Notes under the pieces: generated by a model | What the model was told of the DNA's origin: nothing | The model's database searches: none | The model's input: the letters and a program-made list of their open reading frames with translations, nothing else | Shown: one piece after another, positions 11,289-23,637 of the stretch | How positions within the stretch are numbered: the stretch's first letter is position 1 | Layout: the number at the start of each line of letters is the position of its first letter | Program-made: the position numbers and the translations under genes | DNA from: Clitopilus passeckerianus | Taxonomy: Eukaryota; Basidiomycota; Agaricomycetes; Agaricales; Entolomataceae | Direction: 5' to 3' | DNA length: 64,000 nucleotides | NCBI GenBank assembly: GCA_944990035.1 | Contig: CALYLX010000150.1 | Location: forward strand, 496,001-560,000

Positions 11289-12984
11289 ATGACTTCAGGT
11301 GATGAATCCGAGATCGACGTTACGAATGAAGCAAACGAACTGAAAGTTACTTTCTATCCACCGCTCGTTCTGCAAAGGAGGATATGGATTTTGGATATTC
11401 TACGGACAGAACAAGTGACTGAGGTCGATTGACTTGCCAGTGGGATCTTCCTCTATTGATTGGACTGATAACAACACTCAGGTGCTCGATGTTGGATGTG
11501 GGGAGGGCCAATTGCTGTCAGTGCTTTGCCAACCTGCTCCGTGGTTGGCCTCACCGCCTCCGATATTCTGGAAGAGGATCCTACACCCTTTAAAGAAAAG
11601 ATCCCAAACTTGCACCCTACCCGCCTCTTCGGGCTTGATATATGCTCGGACGACCTTGCATTCGCAGTCCAAGGCACTGCTCCTCCTGTGGTGCCCGAGT
11701 CACCCAGCGACTGGTCCTATATGTCAACCTTGGACCTCAGATGGGAGCCTCTTCTAGTCAAGCTGTGGGGGGTGGCTTGGAGCTAGTGAACGAGGAATTC
11801 ATCAATGTTCAATGTATTGTCAGCACAGAAGTGTGAGTATCGATGCATGTTGTATAGATGCGTACTGAACAGATACAACAATCAGGATAGAACATCTTCC
11901 GCCGAATGTGCTTCCCGCATTTGGCCCCATGCTACTGGGAGTCTACCACCCAGAACTAGTTTTGATCACCACCCCCTCATACACCTTTAATGCGCGGTTC
12001 ACCTCGCCGAAAGCCCCTGCCTCAGCCCGCCAGGGCTTTCCAGACCCAACTGGTCGGACTGATCGAATATTCCGGCACCCTGACCACAAGTTTGAGTGGA
12101 CTACGGGAGAGTTCGAGGAATGGTGTAACGGGGTCGCTCGCGAATGGGGTTACGAAGTTCAAATCTCATCCGTGGGTCGTGCCCAGGAGACAGATCCATG
12201 GGGAAGAGACGAGGAGCTGGGAGGGGCAACCCAAGTTGCATTATTCAAGCGGTTAGAAATGGAGGAAGGGAGGCAAAGGGCCGCGAAGAAATCAGGTTGC
12301 TGGGAATACAGGCTGAAGGGCACAACCTCTTGGTCCAACATGAACATACAGCGCAATCATCAGCAAGAAATCCGCAGGCCCTGGAAGACATTGCCGGTTG
12401 CGTGAGGGAAAGGATGGAGGAACTCAGGGAGGAAATGATGAGGATCGAGCAGCTCTGGTTTGAACGAAACTTGGCTGAGGCATGTGGAGGATGGATAGAG
12501 CTCTTGATAGCTGCGGTGGACCGTTGCGAATACTTGGAGTTAAAGAGGAATGCAGAAGACATGCAAGGCGAGAGAGGCAGCTGGCTCGTAGAGTTGATTG
12601 GCGGCTTTTCCAAAAGCAGGGAACGAGCCCCGTTGGAAAGGGCAGGGAGTTCAGAGCCGGTGTTGAAGCATTGGTTTCCTGAAGAGGACTGTACAGCTGA
12701 GCGACGAGGAGGACAATGAATATACCGATGTTGAAGGTGACGTATCTAGGGATGCTTCGGACATGGAGGACGCTCAGGCTGCTGGAAACTGGTCAGAAGT
12801 GGGATGGGGGAATAGCGAAGGCGGTTGGTGCGGGGCTGAGGCCAGGGTACAGGAGGGATGGTCTAACCTTGACAAACCAAATGACAGGAGATTGGACGGA
12901 GGAGCCAAGTGCTCTAAGATTATTCGTAGCTTAACGGGCTCAACCACTGGATGGGAAGGCGATGAAAGCGAGGATATCAATTAG
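11289..12984 (+). CDS. HEN1: HEN1-type small-RNA 2'-O-methyltransferase, reading frame interrupted
   Basis: HEN1 enzymes methylate the 3'-terminal ribose of small RNAs. The start at 11289 gives MTSGDESEIDV, then FYPPLVLQRR. The SAM-binding motif VLDVGCGEGQLLSVLC comes next, then RLFGLDICSDDLAFAV and LELVNEEFINVQCIVSTEV. An intron joins this to IEHLPP, giving the metal site E-x-x-E-H, and a further His is in LLGVYHPEL. FNARFTSPKAP, DRIFRHPDHKFEWT and CNGVAREWGYEV are hallmark HEN1 sequences. The C-terminus is acidic and Trp/Gly-rich. The frame breaks by -1 near 11553-11561, at a G6 run (11767-11772) and within 12255-12295; a further change near 12665-12700 could be a 37-nt intron. Since residues remain conserved after each break, I read these as missing bases in the assembly rather than decay, but a pseudogene is possible. 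Confidence 0.8.
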
Positions 12985-13189
12985 GTATATGGTTAACGAA
13001 TTAACATGATATCCCTGTCTACTGTACAAAACACTGCCGTGTATCAGATAGTGTTCCCGAAACCAGGATGTTGTCACTCACAGGTCCAACCAGCTCCGCT
13101 GACGACATCATGCCTTTCCTTCGTGCTTGCTGCGTGTTGGTGCTAACGGGGAAACAAATAAGTAGGACGGTCAAGGCCAAGCATGCCCG

Positions 13190-13434
13190 TTACTTGCCAA
13201 TGAGAGGATGCAGTTGTGCTAGGTATGTGACCATCCACAAAAGATAACAGGCAAATAGAGCAATCATGACGCTGGTGCGAATCACCCTACAATTGCGAGA
13301 ATTCAGTTGAATCACTTGGTTCAAGAGCTGGATGCATACACTTGATTTGGTCCTTTGGGAATAAATAGCGCACTACAAGCCATAAGACCGGCCACGACAA
13401 CGAAGACAAAGGCAACAGGTAATATGGAGGCCAT
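13190..13434 (-). CDS. VMA9: V-type ATPase V0 subunit e
   Basis: A tiny hydrophobic subunit of the membrane sector of the vacuolar proton pump. Exon 1 (from 13434) reads MASILPVAFVFVVVAGLM and ends ALFIPKGPNQ; one intron later the second exon gives IRTSVMIALFACYLLW followed by MVTYLAQLHPLIGK. Two membrane helices, total length (about 73 residues) and the YLAQLHPL signature match subunit e. It is convergent with HEN1 and followed by the GH10 gene on the same strand. Confidence 0.93.
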
Positions 13435-13669
13435 GGTGGCAAAGATGAACGTCGCTTCAAACACTGGTACTGCGGCAGTGCTATGTCCCACTAACGACTG
13501 TGGGAAAGTGTCTGTGACCGGGTCAAGCCCGACAATCTCAAGACAACGTTCCTCAAGTTTTTGTGCTTCAAAGACTGAGCAATAGTATTTGAATGTATCT
13601 CTCTCAAATAACGTAATACAGGTAGATGATGGGTACGTGCAACTAGGTAAATACTAACGCAACACGTTT

Positions 13670-15470
<1,801 letters not shown>

Positions 15471-16318
15471 ATTTGAGATTCGAGGAGACCTCTGTCCATC
15501 TCCTCTCAAGCCTACAGCCTTTTATTGCGCTTATACTCGGCGCTTCCTCGCTGTTATTCCATAGCAGGACCCCACATGACGACTACAACGCGTACAACCC
15601 TTGAGAAAATCTTTGAAAAGAGCTTAAAATACGATGAGTACAACTAAAGGCGCCGTCACACTTCAAGCTCAAGGGCAAGTCGATCAACCATCAGCCCGGT
15701 CAGTCGCAATCGGGTAACAGACCATCGCAAATTCTTCGGTTGATCCAAAAAACCGTCCTTCAACATGCCTGACTTCATTCATAAGTTCTCAGATGCAGAT
15801 AATAGTCCTACCGCGCGAAGCGAGATGGCCTCAGTGGTCAGGATATAAGACGAGGTAGGCTAACCGGGTGACCAACGAAGGAAAGGTGGTCACCTCAAAT
15901 CTCCTAGAACCCATCTGCCGAGGTATACCCACTCAAGGTTGCGTTTGACAAGAGCTAATTGGCCACGCCCTATCTGTACACTGCCAGGGGTACAGAGCGG
16001 CACGCTGTAACCCTCGGCGGCCCGCATAGAAAAGCAGGCCTAAGCCCCTAATCACCCCATTGAGAAGAGCTATTGGAAGCTATTGGAAGGGCAGGCCGGG
16101 AACTGGATAAACTGTAGCAGGGCACCTACACTGACAGTTCGTCGTCGTCTTGATACCAATCCGCCACCCTCGTGTACCTGGAAAGGCTTATTCTGGACAG
16201 AAAATCACATCGGAGGAGACCGCTATTCTTGCCCGACCAGAAAATCCTAACATTGTCTGATATTAGTCTTCCGAGGTTATGGAGGTATATAGAATACATA
16301 ATTTAGATAATAAACCCT
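15471..16318. other. Intergenic, presumed xylanase promoter
   Basis: About 850 bases upstream of the xylanase start. No supported gene. A tRNA-like A-box fragment near 15838-15860 lacks a matching B-box. The remainder shows no clear repeats. Confidence 0.45.
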
Positions 16319-17796
16319 TCAAACCAGCCCGCTTCCTGCCATCCTAACGGTGTCAAACACCGACTGCATGATCGTGGCCCAAGCCCTATTGAAGGCACCT
16401 GTCTGAGATGCCAGGAGTTGCTGGCGCGTCAGAGACGCGTTGGAGGACATCCCAATGCCCGATCCCAATGCTTTTTGGCGACTTTTGTGGCGCGCTCGCA
16501 CCAGCAGTGAGATTGCCGGAAATACGATAAAGACAAGCACAATGGTGGACAAACTTGAACCGGTCGTGTAAGGGCCAAATACGCTTTGATAAGAGCGTAT
16601 GTGCTGGGGCTTGGCCGATGTATGGAGGTGGGTGGTTCATGACGTGGGGGAGAGAGGTGTCTAGAGACTGTCGATGACGAGGGGTGTGCATTCCGTGACC
16701 TGAGGGTGGGTCTAATCGCTGATGACGTTTTCTTCGGGGTTGCGGTAGAGTCCGAAGAAAGTGAGGTTGTGGATTGGTTGGCGTGTGACATTTGGGTGTT
16801 GTCAGTGCGAGGTTGAGTTGGTCCACGGACGGTGGATGGGACGACTGTGTGAGTTGAGGTAGTTGATAGAGAAGAGGATGAGGACGATGTTGATGGAGCA
16901 GGGGAATAGGGACGAGACTCGAGTGTTTGCGGTGCTAGAGAAGACCCAGAAAAACTTATTGCATCAGCTTGACTTGACTGATTCGAGGTCATGGCTTGCG
17001 CTTGAAGAGACTTCAAGGATTTCTTCATGTTCTAGAAAATAGATTAGAATACGTATGATAGCAGGTACAATGGGTCGTAGATACCTCGCGTAGAACATAC
17101 GCTAATTCAGTTTCATAGTTCAAAAACTCTTCCGCATAATCCCACTGCTCTAATTTGGGAAGGATTTGTAGGCAATAGAGCTCTAAAATCTTGTCATATC
17201 CATTGTCGGCCAAAGAAGGCGATGCCAAAGGTTCACGGCGTGCAAGCCAGTCTTCTACCATTATCCGTCCAAAATCTGGGGATTCTGAGCGAAGACTGGC
17301 ATAAATAAGGTGATGAGGACCTGGGTGGGCAGAGTGGCCGCTGTTGGGTTGGAGATATCCTGACTTGGTGTGAAAAGAGAGAGCGACCTTGCATACATCG
17401 CCGACAAGTAATCCTGCGGCGACTTTGCTCTGTTGGATTTGAGGGTGGGATGAGAATTGTCGTTGCAGAGCGCCGGAGTAGAATAAACTGTAGACTCCAG
17501 AGTGATTCGTAGGACGTCCCACTTCCTCCGAAGCTCATCCAAGACATCTGGAATAGCCAATGGTGGTTGCATTGAAGAGAAGGCAGTGTCCATTAAGGAC
17601 ACCGTAAGTGGATGTCACGATGAAGGAAAGCATGAGCAGCCCGATTGTACAAGGTGCGTAGCGTTGCAACCGTAGCCGCAGGTGCGGGGATAGACACTGT
17701 AGAACGAGAGTCGAGTTGCTCTGCTGTGCTATGCGCCTTGAGAGTCAGAGAAGCTTGGGACGCCGTAAATGTTTGCGTGGCCGTCGCGGTAGGCAT
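16319..17796 (-). CDS. Predicted tail-anchored protein, possibly peroxin-26-like; frame interrupted
   Basis: The N-terminal half is helical (TLRTLYNRAAHAFLHRDIHL, LMDTAFSSM, LPTQVLITL, YASLRSESPDFGRIMVEDWL, ILELYCLQILPKLEQWDYAEE). The middle is a long Ser/Thr/Pro-rich linker. A single membrane helix lies near the C-terminus (TIVLVFIVFPAISLLV), followed by basic RARHKSRQK. This layout resembles fungal Pex26/Pex15, the peroxisomal anchor of the Pex1-Pex6 ATPases, but no diagnostic motif proves it. The start at 17796 (MPTATATQTF) is the best ATG. The frame shifts by -1 near 17603-17607, again at 17309-17310 and probably once more near 16555-16600; sequence on both sides of the first two joins into one helix-rich region. 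One intron precedes NMKKSLKSLQ. Confidence 0.55.
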
Positions 17797-18030
17797 TGAA
17801 GCAGGTGAGTTGCGGCAGCAGTCGACGACAGAGGACCTTTCTTTCTGCAGCCGCCGCTCCGTCCGGGTGGCCAGTATCACATGCCAGGTTTTCTTATGTA
17901 ACTCCCCTTACTCAGATGAACTGGCACTCTGCCCCAGCCATTCACAGTCTGATCTTTGTGATTGTCACTTAATTTCGAAAACATCTGGACATATACACTT
18001 TGTTGCAGGAAAAGCCGCCAGTCTATCGTA

Positions 18031-20294
18031 CTACTTTGAGGCACCATTGGGTTTGACAACCTCGTAATGCTTCCAATTTGGCCTACGCAACCACCACCAA
18101 AACAGCATGCCAGAACCTGAACAGAGCTTGTGTTAGCAAAGCTCCTCAGCCAGTGTGAACACTATTCCACGCTTACCTGGGAAAATACTGGAAACCTTTT
18201 CCGTACCATTGACCCTGTACCAGGATGCACAGCCAACAAAAACTGAATTAGAGAGGCGTTTCTGTATTTTCTCGTTATATTCATCCGTTGCGGCAACGGT
18301 TGGAGTGACGGAGACAATCTTTCGCTTGAGTATGGGGCGTATCAGCTGAAGGGTATAGTCAATCTATAAACGTATAAGTGAGCGGGATCTTATAACACAG
18401 TTTTGAGGCGGCTTACCTGACATTCCTCCGTGTAAATCACGGAAGTATGGCCAGTCGCAGTATTAGGGCCTAATAATGCATTCAAAACTCAACACTCCCA
18501 GGTGCAGCGATGAAAAGCATACCTGCGAGGGTGAAGAAGTTTGGGAATCCTGGAGTTGTCGTACCAAGGTATGCCGTTGGTCCACCTTGGCTATCATGGT
18601 ATTCTTGGATTGTTTGGCCGTTCAATCCTTTGACGGGCAATGCAAATCGATCCTGATATTGAGTGTGAGCAATTTCATTGGGGATTTACAGTGGTTCGAA
18701 CGCATACCGCTGCATATCCAGTAGCAAGAATGATGGTGTCGAAAGTCAAACGCTCGTCTACGATCTTGGTTAGAACTGTCCAACAAGGAAACCTCTGTAT
18801 GTATATATATATATAAACTCACTCGTCTTGGTGACAATGCCATCGCTGCAAACAGTCGATATTCCATCCCAGTTAAGATCGACATTACTCTGACGTATGG
18901 CAGGGAAATAGTCCGTGTCGAAGATCAGGCGTTTGCAACCCGGTGCTAGTGGTCGTTCCATCAACGGGGCGGTAACTGAGTCTAAAAACTAAGGACCTAC
19001 AATAGCTAGGTATGAGCTTTTCTTGATGCTCTGGGGGAGCATTCTGTCGTATATAATCCGTAAATTGCTGTAGTGGATTGAGTAAAGATGAAACACTAAT
19101 GCATGCTGTGCAGAACGGACCTTGGAAAGCAGTCGATTCGTTAGGCCAAGGTGGAAAATAGTCAGATAGAATATTTCGCCCTGTAAAACGCGTCTGAGTA
19201 TGACTCGAAATCCGAGGAAGATTGAGCTCGCCTTCAAGAAAGAGAGAAACCTGTAGATGGTACTTAAGAACGGCAGGTATGTTATGCACCAGATTTGAAA
19301 CGGCAAGTAGAAAGTACGAATCTGGCGATAGTCAAACTACTGAGCAAGTAGTCTGCGAGGAATGCATACCGGAGGTAAAATCCAATTAGGAGACCGAATA
19401 AATTGCGTAATTTCGACATCGGGAATCTTGGCAATTATCGGAAGAAACTGCGTACTAATATACAATCATAAGCCACCGATTTTTGAACAGATGTCAATCG
19501 CGAGACGCACGCGGAAGCCCCGTTTCCAATGACAGCGACCTGCTTCCCAGCCAGGTCCGTTTTCGGCCACCGCGCAGAGTGGAAAAGTTCACCCTTGAAA
19601 TCGTTCAGGCCTGGGATGTCCGGATATCGGGGAACTTCCAGCACGCCAACAGCGGATATCAAGATTTCAGCGTCTACGGATTCCTGCTTCCCTGTTTCGA
19701 GGTCCTCGGTTGTTACGGCCCACAGGTGTTGTTTGGCGTCCCATTCACAATTGACAACGTTGCGGCTAAACGATATCCGAGAATTAAAATCATACTTCCA
19801 GGCAAGCTCCTCCCAGTATGTGCGGATTTCAGGCTGGAAGGGATGTGTAGCACTCCAATCGGTTTTCTGGTCCGTCGACAATTGGTAGAAGTGAATGCCG
19901 ACATCTGAGGAGCATCCCTGATGAGCGGGTTAGGCAGGATGTCAATATGTTCTATGCCACGGAGACGTACGGGATACACATTGTCCTATGAGATGGGTAA
20001 GGTTTGAGTATGCAGACCACGAAGCAAGTCTAAGACACCACCTACCCTCCATGTACCACCCACGGAGGAGGCCTTCTCATAAATCTATAACCTCGTCAGC
20101 AAGACGACGTAAATCACGTAATGGGAATACGCACAATGAAGTTCTCAAATCCAAACTTCCTCTTCAGAGCTATACCAAAGGATACTCCGCCGATGCTAGA
20201 AAAGTGTTAGAATCTTTGGGTAGCACCTTACAGGAGGCGAAACCTACCCAGCACCGACAATAATAATTCGTGGTTCACTCGTAGACAAGGGCAT
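18031..20294 (-). CDS. Flavin-dependent monooxygenase, class B (Baeyer-Villiger/FMO type)
   Basis: FAD- and NADPH-dependent oxygenase; the substrate is unknown. The start at 20294 gives MPLSTSEPRIIIVGAG and, after an intron, IGGVSFGIALKRKFG, forming the first Rossmann GxGxxG. Then IYEKASSVGGTWR (the GG motif), DNVYP + GCSSDVGIHFYQLS and HPFQPEIRTYWEELA. AEILISAVGVLEVPRYPDIP, FKGELFHSARWPKTDL and VAVIGNGASA (second nucleotide site) follow. Downstream are IPDVEITQFIRSPNWILPP, TDYIRQNAPPEHQEKLIP, GCKRLIFDTDYFPA and LTFDTIILATGYA (the ATG motif), then FFTLAG + GPNTATGHTSV and a Trp-rich end near SGMLFWWWLRRPNW. The exons between 18980 and 19310 could not be fixed with confidence. Likely a detoxifying or secondary-metabolism enzyme, though no cluster surrounds it. 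Confidence 0.85.
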
Positions 20295-20509
20295 CGTGTG
20301 CAAAACACAAAAGAAAGAGGCCACAGGGTCGTTTTACGCCGTCGTCGACACATCGGTCTCCGTTAAGTACTCGTCCGTCCCTGTGAGCTCAGCAATGTTT
20401 ACTGAGAGCGTCACAAGATCAAGGCGCATATCGGTCGATTCACCAATCGGCTTTCAACAATCCCAGCCAAGCACGTCACAACCTATATTGAGATATCCAA
20501 GCGGAGGAG

Positions 20510-21202
20510 TTAAAGAGCGCCTAGGGTATCCATGCAGCACAATTCATTGGGCGAAACATAGGGTCGAAGCGTGCTGAGCTCAGCGAGGACGTCAGAAGGT
20601 CCATTTTGGGATAGCTGCAGCAGAAGTTGACGCCATGTGCCAGATACATACGCTCCACCTACACCAAGATTAGTGCTTCTTACGGTGCGTAAGTTGTCGA
20701 GAGAATGCAGCAATATCCGTTTTACCGGCACATTCTTCTCTCACGAGGATTTTGATGCAACGTCAGAAACGTCAGCGGGCCCTCTTCCCATATCTGAGTC
20801 CCTGAAGAGCCACAGGCATTGGCATGACAAGTCGAAGTGTTTATTAGAACCCTATGAAGGTTTTCTAATTGTGACAAGACGAGGTTCAATATATCTATTG
20901 ATTCTTGCAAGGTATAGAACCAGGTTCAAGTTATCAATGCGCCCAGTTTGGCTTCCGAAGCTATCATGCTCAGCAGAGCATAAGTACTCTGGGAAGTTAT
21001 CAAACAATACCTGAAGTGGCCGCGAATAGGCCGGGAGTATTCTTGTCGCGGTTGAAGGACACTGTGAGCATTTCGAATAGCCTGACCTTGCGAGTTCGAG
21101 GTATGTTCGTCTGGAGTTACCGTGTCTCCATCTGTGAACATGGGCGCTGCACGTTCGATTGAAGGGGTCCTCCAGATCGCAAGCGACGGCAGCTAGATAC
21201 AT
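20510..21202 (-). CDS. Unresolved coding-like region, hypothetical
   Basis: Several minus-strand frames look exon-like: one around 20722-20910 contains ESIDILNLVLSQLENLHRVL, and another ends ELSTLRPYVSPNELCC.. at a stop at 20510. Candidate splice sites exist (for example an acceptor before GGAYVSGTWRQLL), but I could not join them into one model and recognise no family. It may be a small multi-exon gene upstream of the monooxygenase on the same strand, or gene debris. The remaining parts of 20295-21559 show nothing. Confidence 0.25.
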
Positions 21203-21559
21203 TGTACAATATATTGAACATTATTGCCGTTCCCCGAAGATACGGTTGAGCGGATAGGTTACTGTTTCTCGTTGCTAGTTATTTGTCCGGTGAAGAAAGA
21301 CCATTATTTGAGTATCGTAGGATATGTCTTCGTGAAAAGCTGGAGGTTTTGTTTGAAATTGAATGGTAGTAGGTACACTTTCGCACGGTCGCGTTCATGT
21401 TATGAACCGCACTAGGCTCGCGATCTGAGGGTTCTTTCGTGCCCGTTGTCACATTCCCAAGGACTCAACCTGTTAACTTGTCATTTAGTCTCTCTGGCCA
21501 GTGCCCCTGTATCAGGGAGTCGTTCGTCCCTCTTGGAAACGCGAACAGAGATTCTCAGG

Positions 21560-23157
21560 ATGTCAAAACGCGGTCTTGCCGACATTTCTGGCCCAGTAGA
21601 GTCGCAGACGCAGGTCAAAAGGCGTATTGATCCTGGTCTCAGACCCTTGAGCCCAGATAACGTCTTCCTGCCTTCTCTTGCATATCCACGCACGAACGAA
21701 CCTGCTCGCAAACAAATACCCTTCCAGCAACCCACCCAGCTCATATCGTATTCACATGGCTCTACTCATGAGCTAGAATGGTCTGATTCTGGTCTTCGAT
21801 ACTTCGTCAATCCTCCTCTCGGGGCCGACCTGAATTATGCCTATGAACGTTGGATGAAGAGGCCAGAAACTAAACCGAGGCTGGATGGCTTGCTACAGGC
21901 AGTTCAGAAGCTGACGGAGAGGCAGCAATTGACATTGTCCGACATTGGGGTCATATCCTGGCGTGGCGTCATGACCAGGTAAATTCCACCTCACTAGCCA
22001 GCTTTGGATCTTATTGACAGCCTTTTGTGAGCGAGGATATTGACAGCACCCTATGAAAGCTATGATTCCTGGGAAGTGAATGTGATGTCCGTGAACAACA
22101 CGCTGTTCTTCGAAGAACATGTTACTGATGGAAAGCTCAAGGAAAAGTGAGTCCACCTCCCCCTCTTTCTTCAATATTATACTGACCAAATGGAAGAGAG
22201 AACATGGAGCCACGGCATCGCAAACAGACTTATTATGGCTATGCTTTCGAGTCTTATTGCACCGCGGACAGTCCTGCTCAAAGCCCAGCCACTCAGAATG
22301 GCGCAGGTCCCATTGGTTGGAGTGGTGACGTGAACACTAATGTACAGTGGTGTAGTGTGGTGCGTACGAAGCTCGGAAGCACAAGGCTAGTCATCGGTGG
22401 CGAGGTTGATTGTGTTCGAGGTAAGGATGCCAAGCACAGCAAGCATACTATCACGGTCTCTGATGACCCACATTTTCAGAGAAATACACCCACCAACCGA
22501 ACACATTCGTGGAACTCAAGACTTCTCTTACGATACGGAATAATGCGGATGAAGCGAAGTTCGAGAAGTACATCAAAACCAGCAAACCGACACATTCAAT
22601 GCTAACATATCGTCGATAGGAAACTCCTCAAGTTTTATTTTCAATCATTTTTGTTAGGCGTTCCTGTGGGTTATACCCATTGCTCCTATTTCCACCTAGC
22701 ACCAGGGCTAATTCAAGATCCTCAGGAGATTGTGGTTGGGTTCCGAACCCCATCCGGAATTCTGACAACCACGCAGTCCTTTAAAACAATCCAAATACCC
22801 CGTATGGTACGCGGAAAGCCAGGTGCTTGGGATCCCTCCATTTGCCTAGAGTGGGGGAGTCAGTTCCTATCTTTTCTGAATGAGGAAACCCAGGAGAGAG
22901 CATCTGATCAAGACCGCACTGTCTGGCGTGTGAAGTTCGTTCCGAAATCTGGAATAAGCATCACTGTATTGGACTCCTCCGAAGTTGAAGATGTCATGGA
23001 TGGCGAAGACAGAGTTGGGTTTCTTCCAAGGCAATTCTGGGAGGAGATACACATAGGGGAGGAACATGACACAGAGAAGGCCAATCGAGGCTGCCAATTA
23101 CACCTGCAGCCAGTAGTGAACCTGGTATTGCCTGTTGGCAGCTCTGAAGGCGATTGA
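21560..23157 (+). CDS. RAI1: Decapping nuclease, Rai1/DXO family
   Basis: Rai1/DXO enzymes remove incomplete or non-canonical 5' caps from RNA and, in yeast, partner the nuclear exonuclease Rat1. The start at 21560 is MSKRGLADISGP. Conserved parts in order: SHELEWSDSGLRYF-like (HELEWSDSGLRYFVNPP), LNYAYERWMKR, ISWRGVMTR, LTAPYESYDSWEVNVM and TYYGYAFESYCT. The catalytic metal sites are GGEVDCVRG and, after an intron, NTFVELKTSLTIR (ExK). LLKFYFQSFLLGVP and IVVGFRTPSGIL follow, then VWRVKFVPKSGISI. About six introns, all frame-consistent. The final residues after FWEEI are less certain. Confidence 0.92.
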
Positions 23158-23637
23158 CATGGTATTTCATCAGAAGGTACGCTAAAGCAATCAGCTGGTA
23201 CCGTGAGGTCAGAATGGGTCAGATGATGCAGTCTTCTGTCCCGCTTCAGCAGCAAAGAGTAACCTCGGGTCCATTACCTCGTCCTCACGGTAAAACGTGT
23301 CCAATACCATTATCTATCCACCATTGTAGTTACCGTAACATGAAGGCATATAGCACCCTCTGTAACGCCTATTGATTAAATCCGATAAAAAAGAGTTACA
23401 ATGAGATGTAAATTGAACGGAAGATCCGGAAGTTTATCCGTAAGCCGAGACCGGGAGAAGCCGATACGCGTCGCGTTTGACACAGTTGGGGGCACCGCCG
23501 CTCCCACTCTCCTCTGCTCTGCTACTAGCCCCTGCCCTCAACGCGCATACGACTCAATTTTCTTCTCAACGCCGTCCTCAGCGACGAGCGCCTGTTGCCG
23601 GCCAGCAAACCTTGACTGTTTCATATATCACGCGTCG

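Noticed and set aside
12159..12613. Minus-strand open frames over HEN1
   Set aside because: HEN1 family motifs lie on the plus strand throughout; the antisense frames are Ser/Pro-rich shadows.
15836..15935. tRNA-like stretch (TGGCCTCAGTGGTCAGGAT)
   Set aside because: The A-box-like sequence has an extra base, no B-box (GGTTCGANTCC) follows, and no cloverleaf arms pair.
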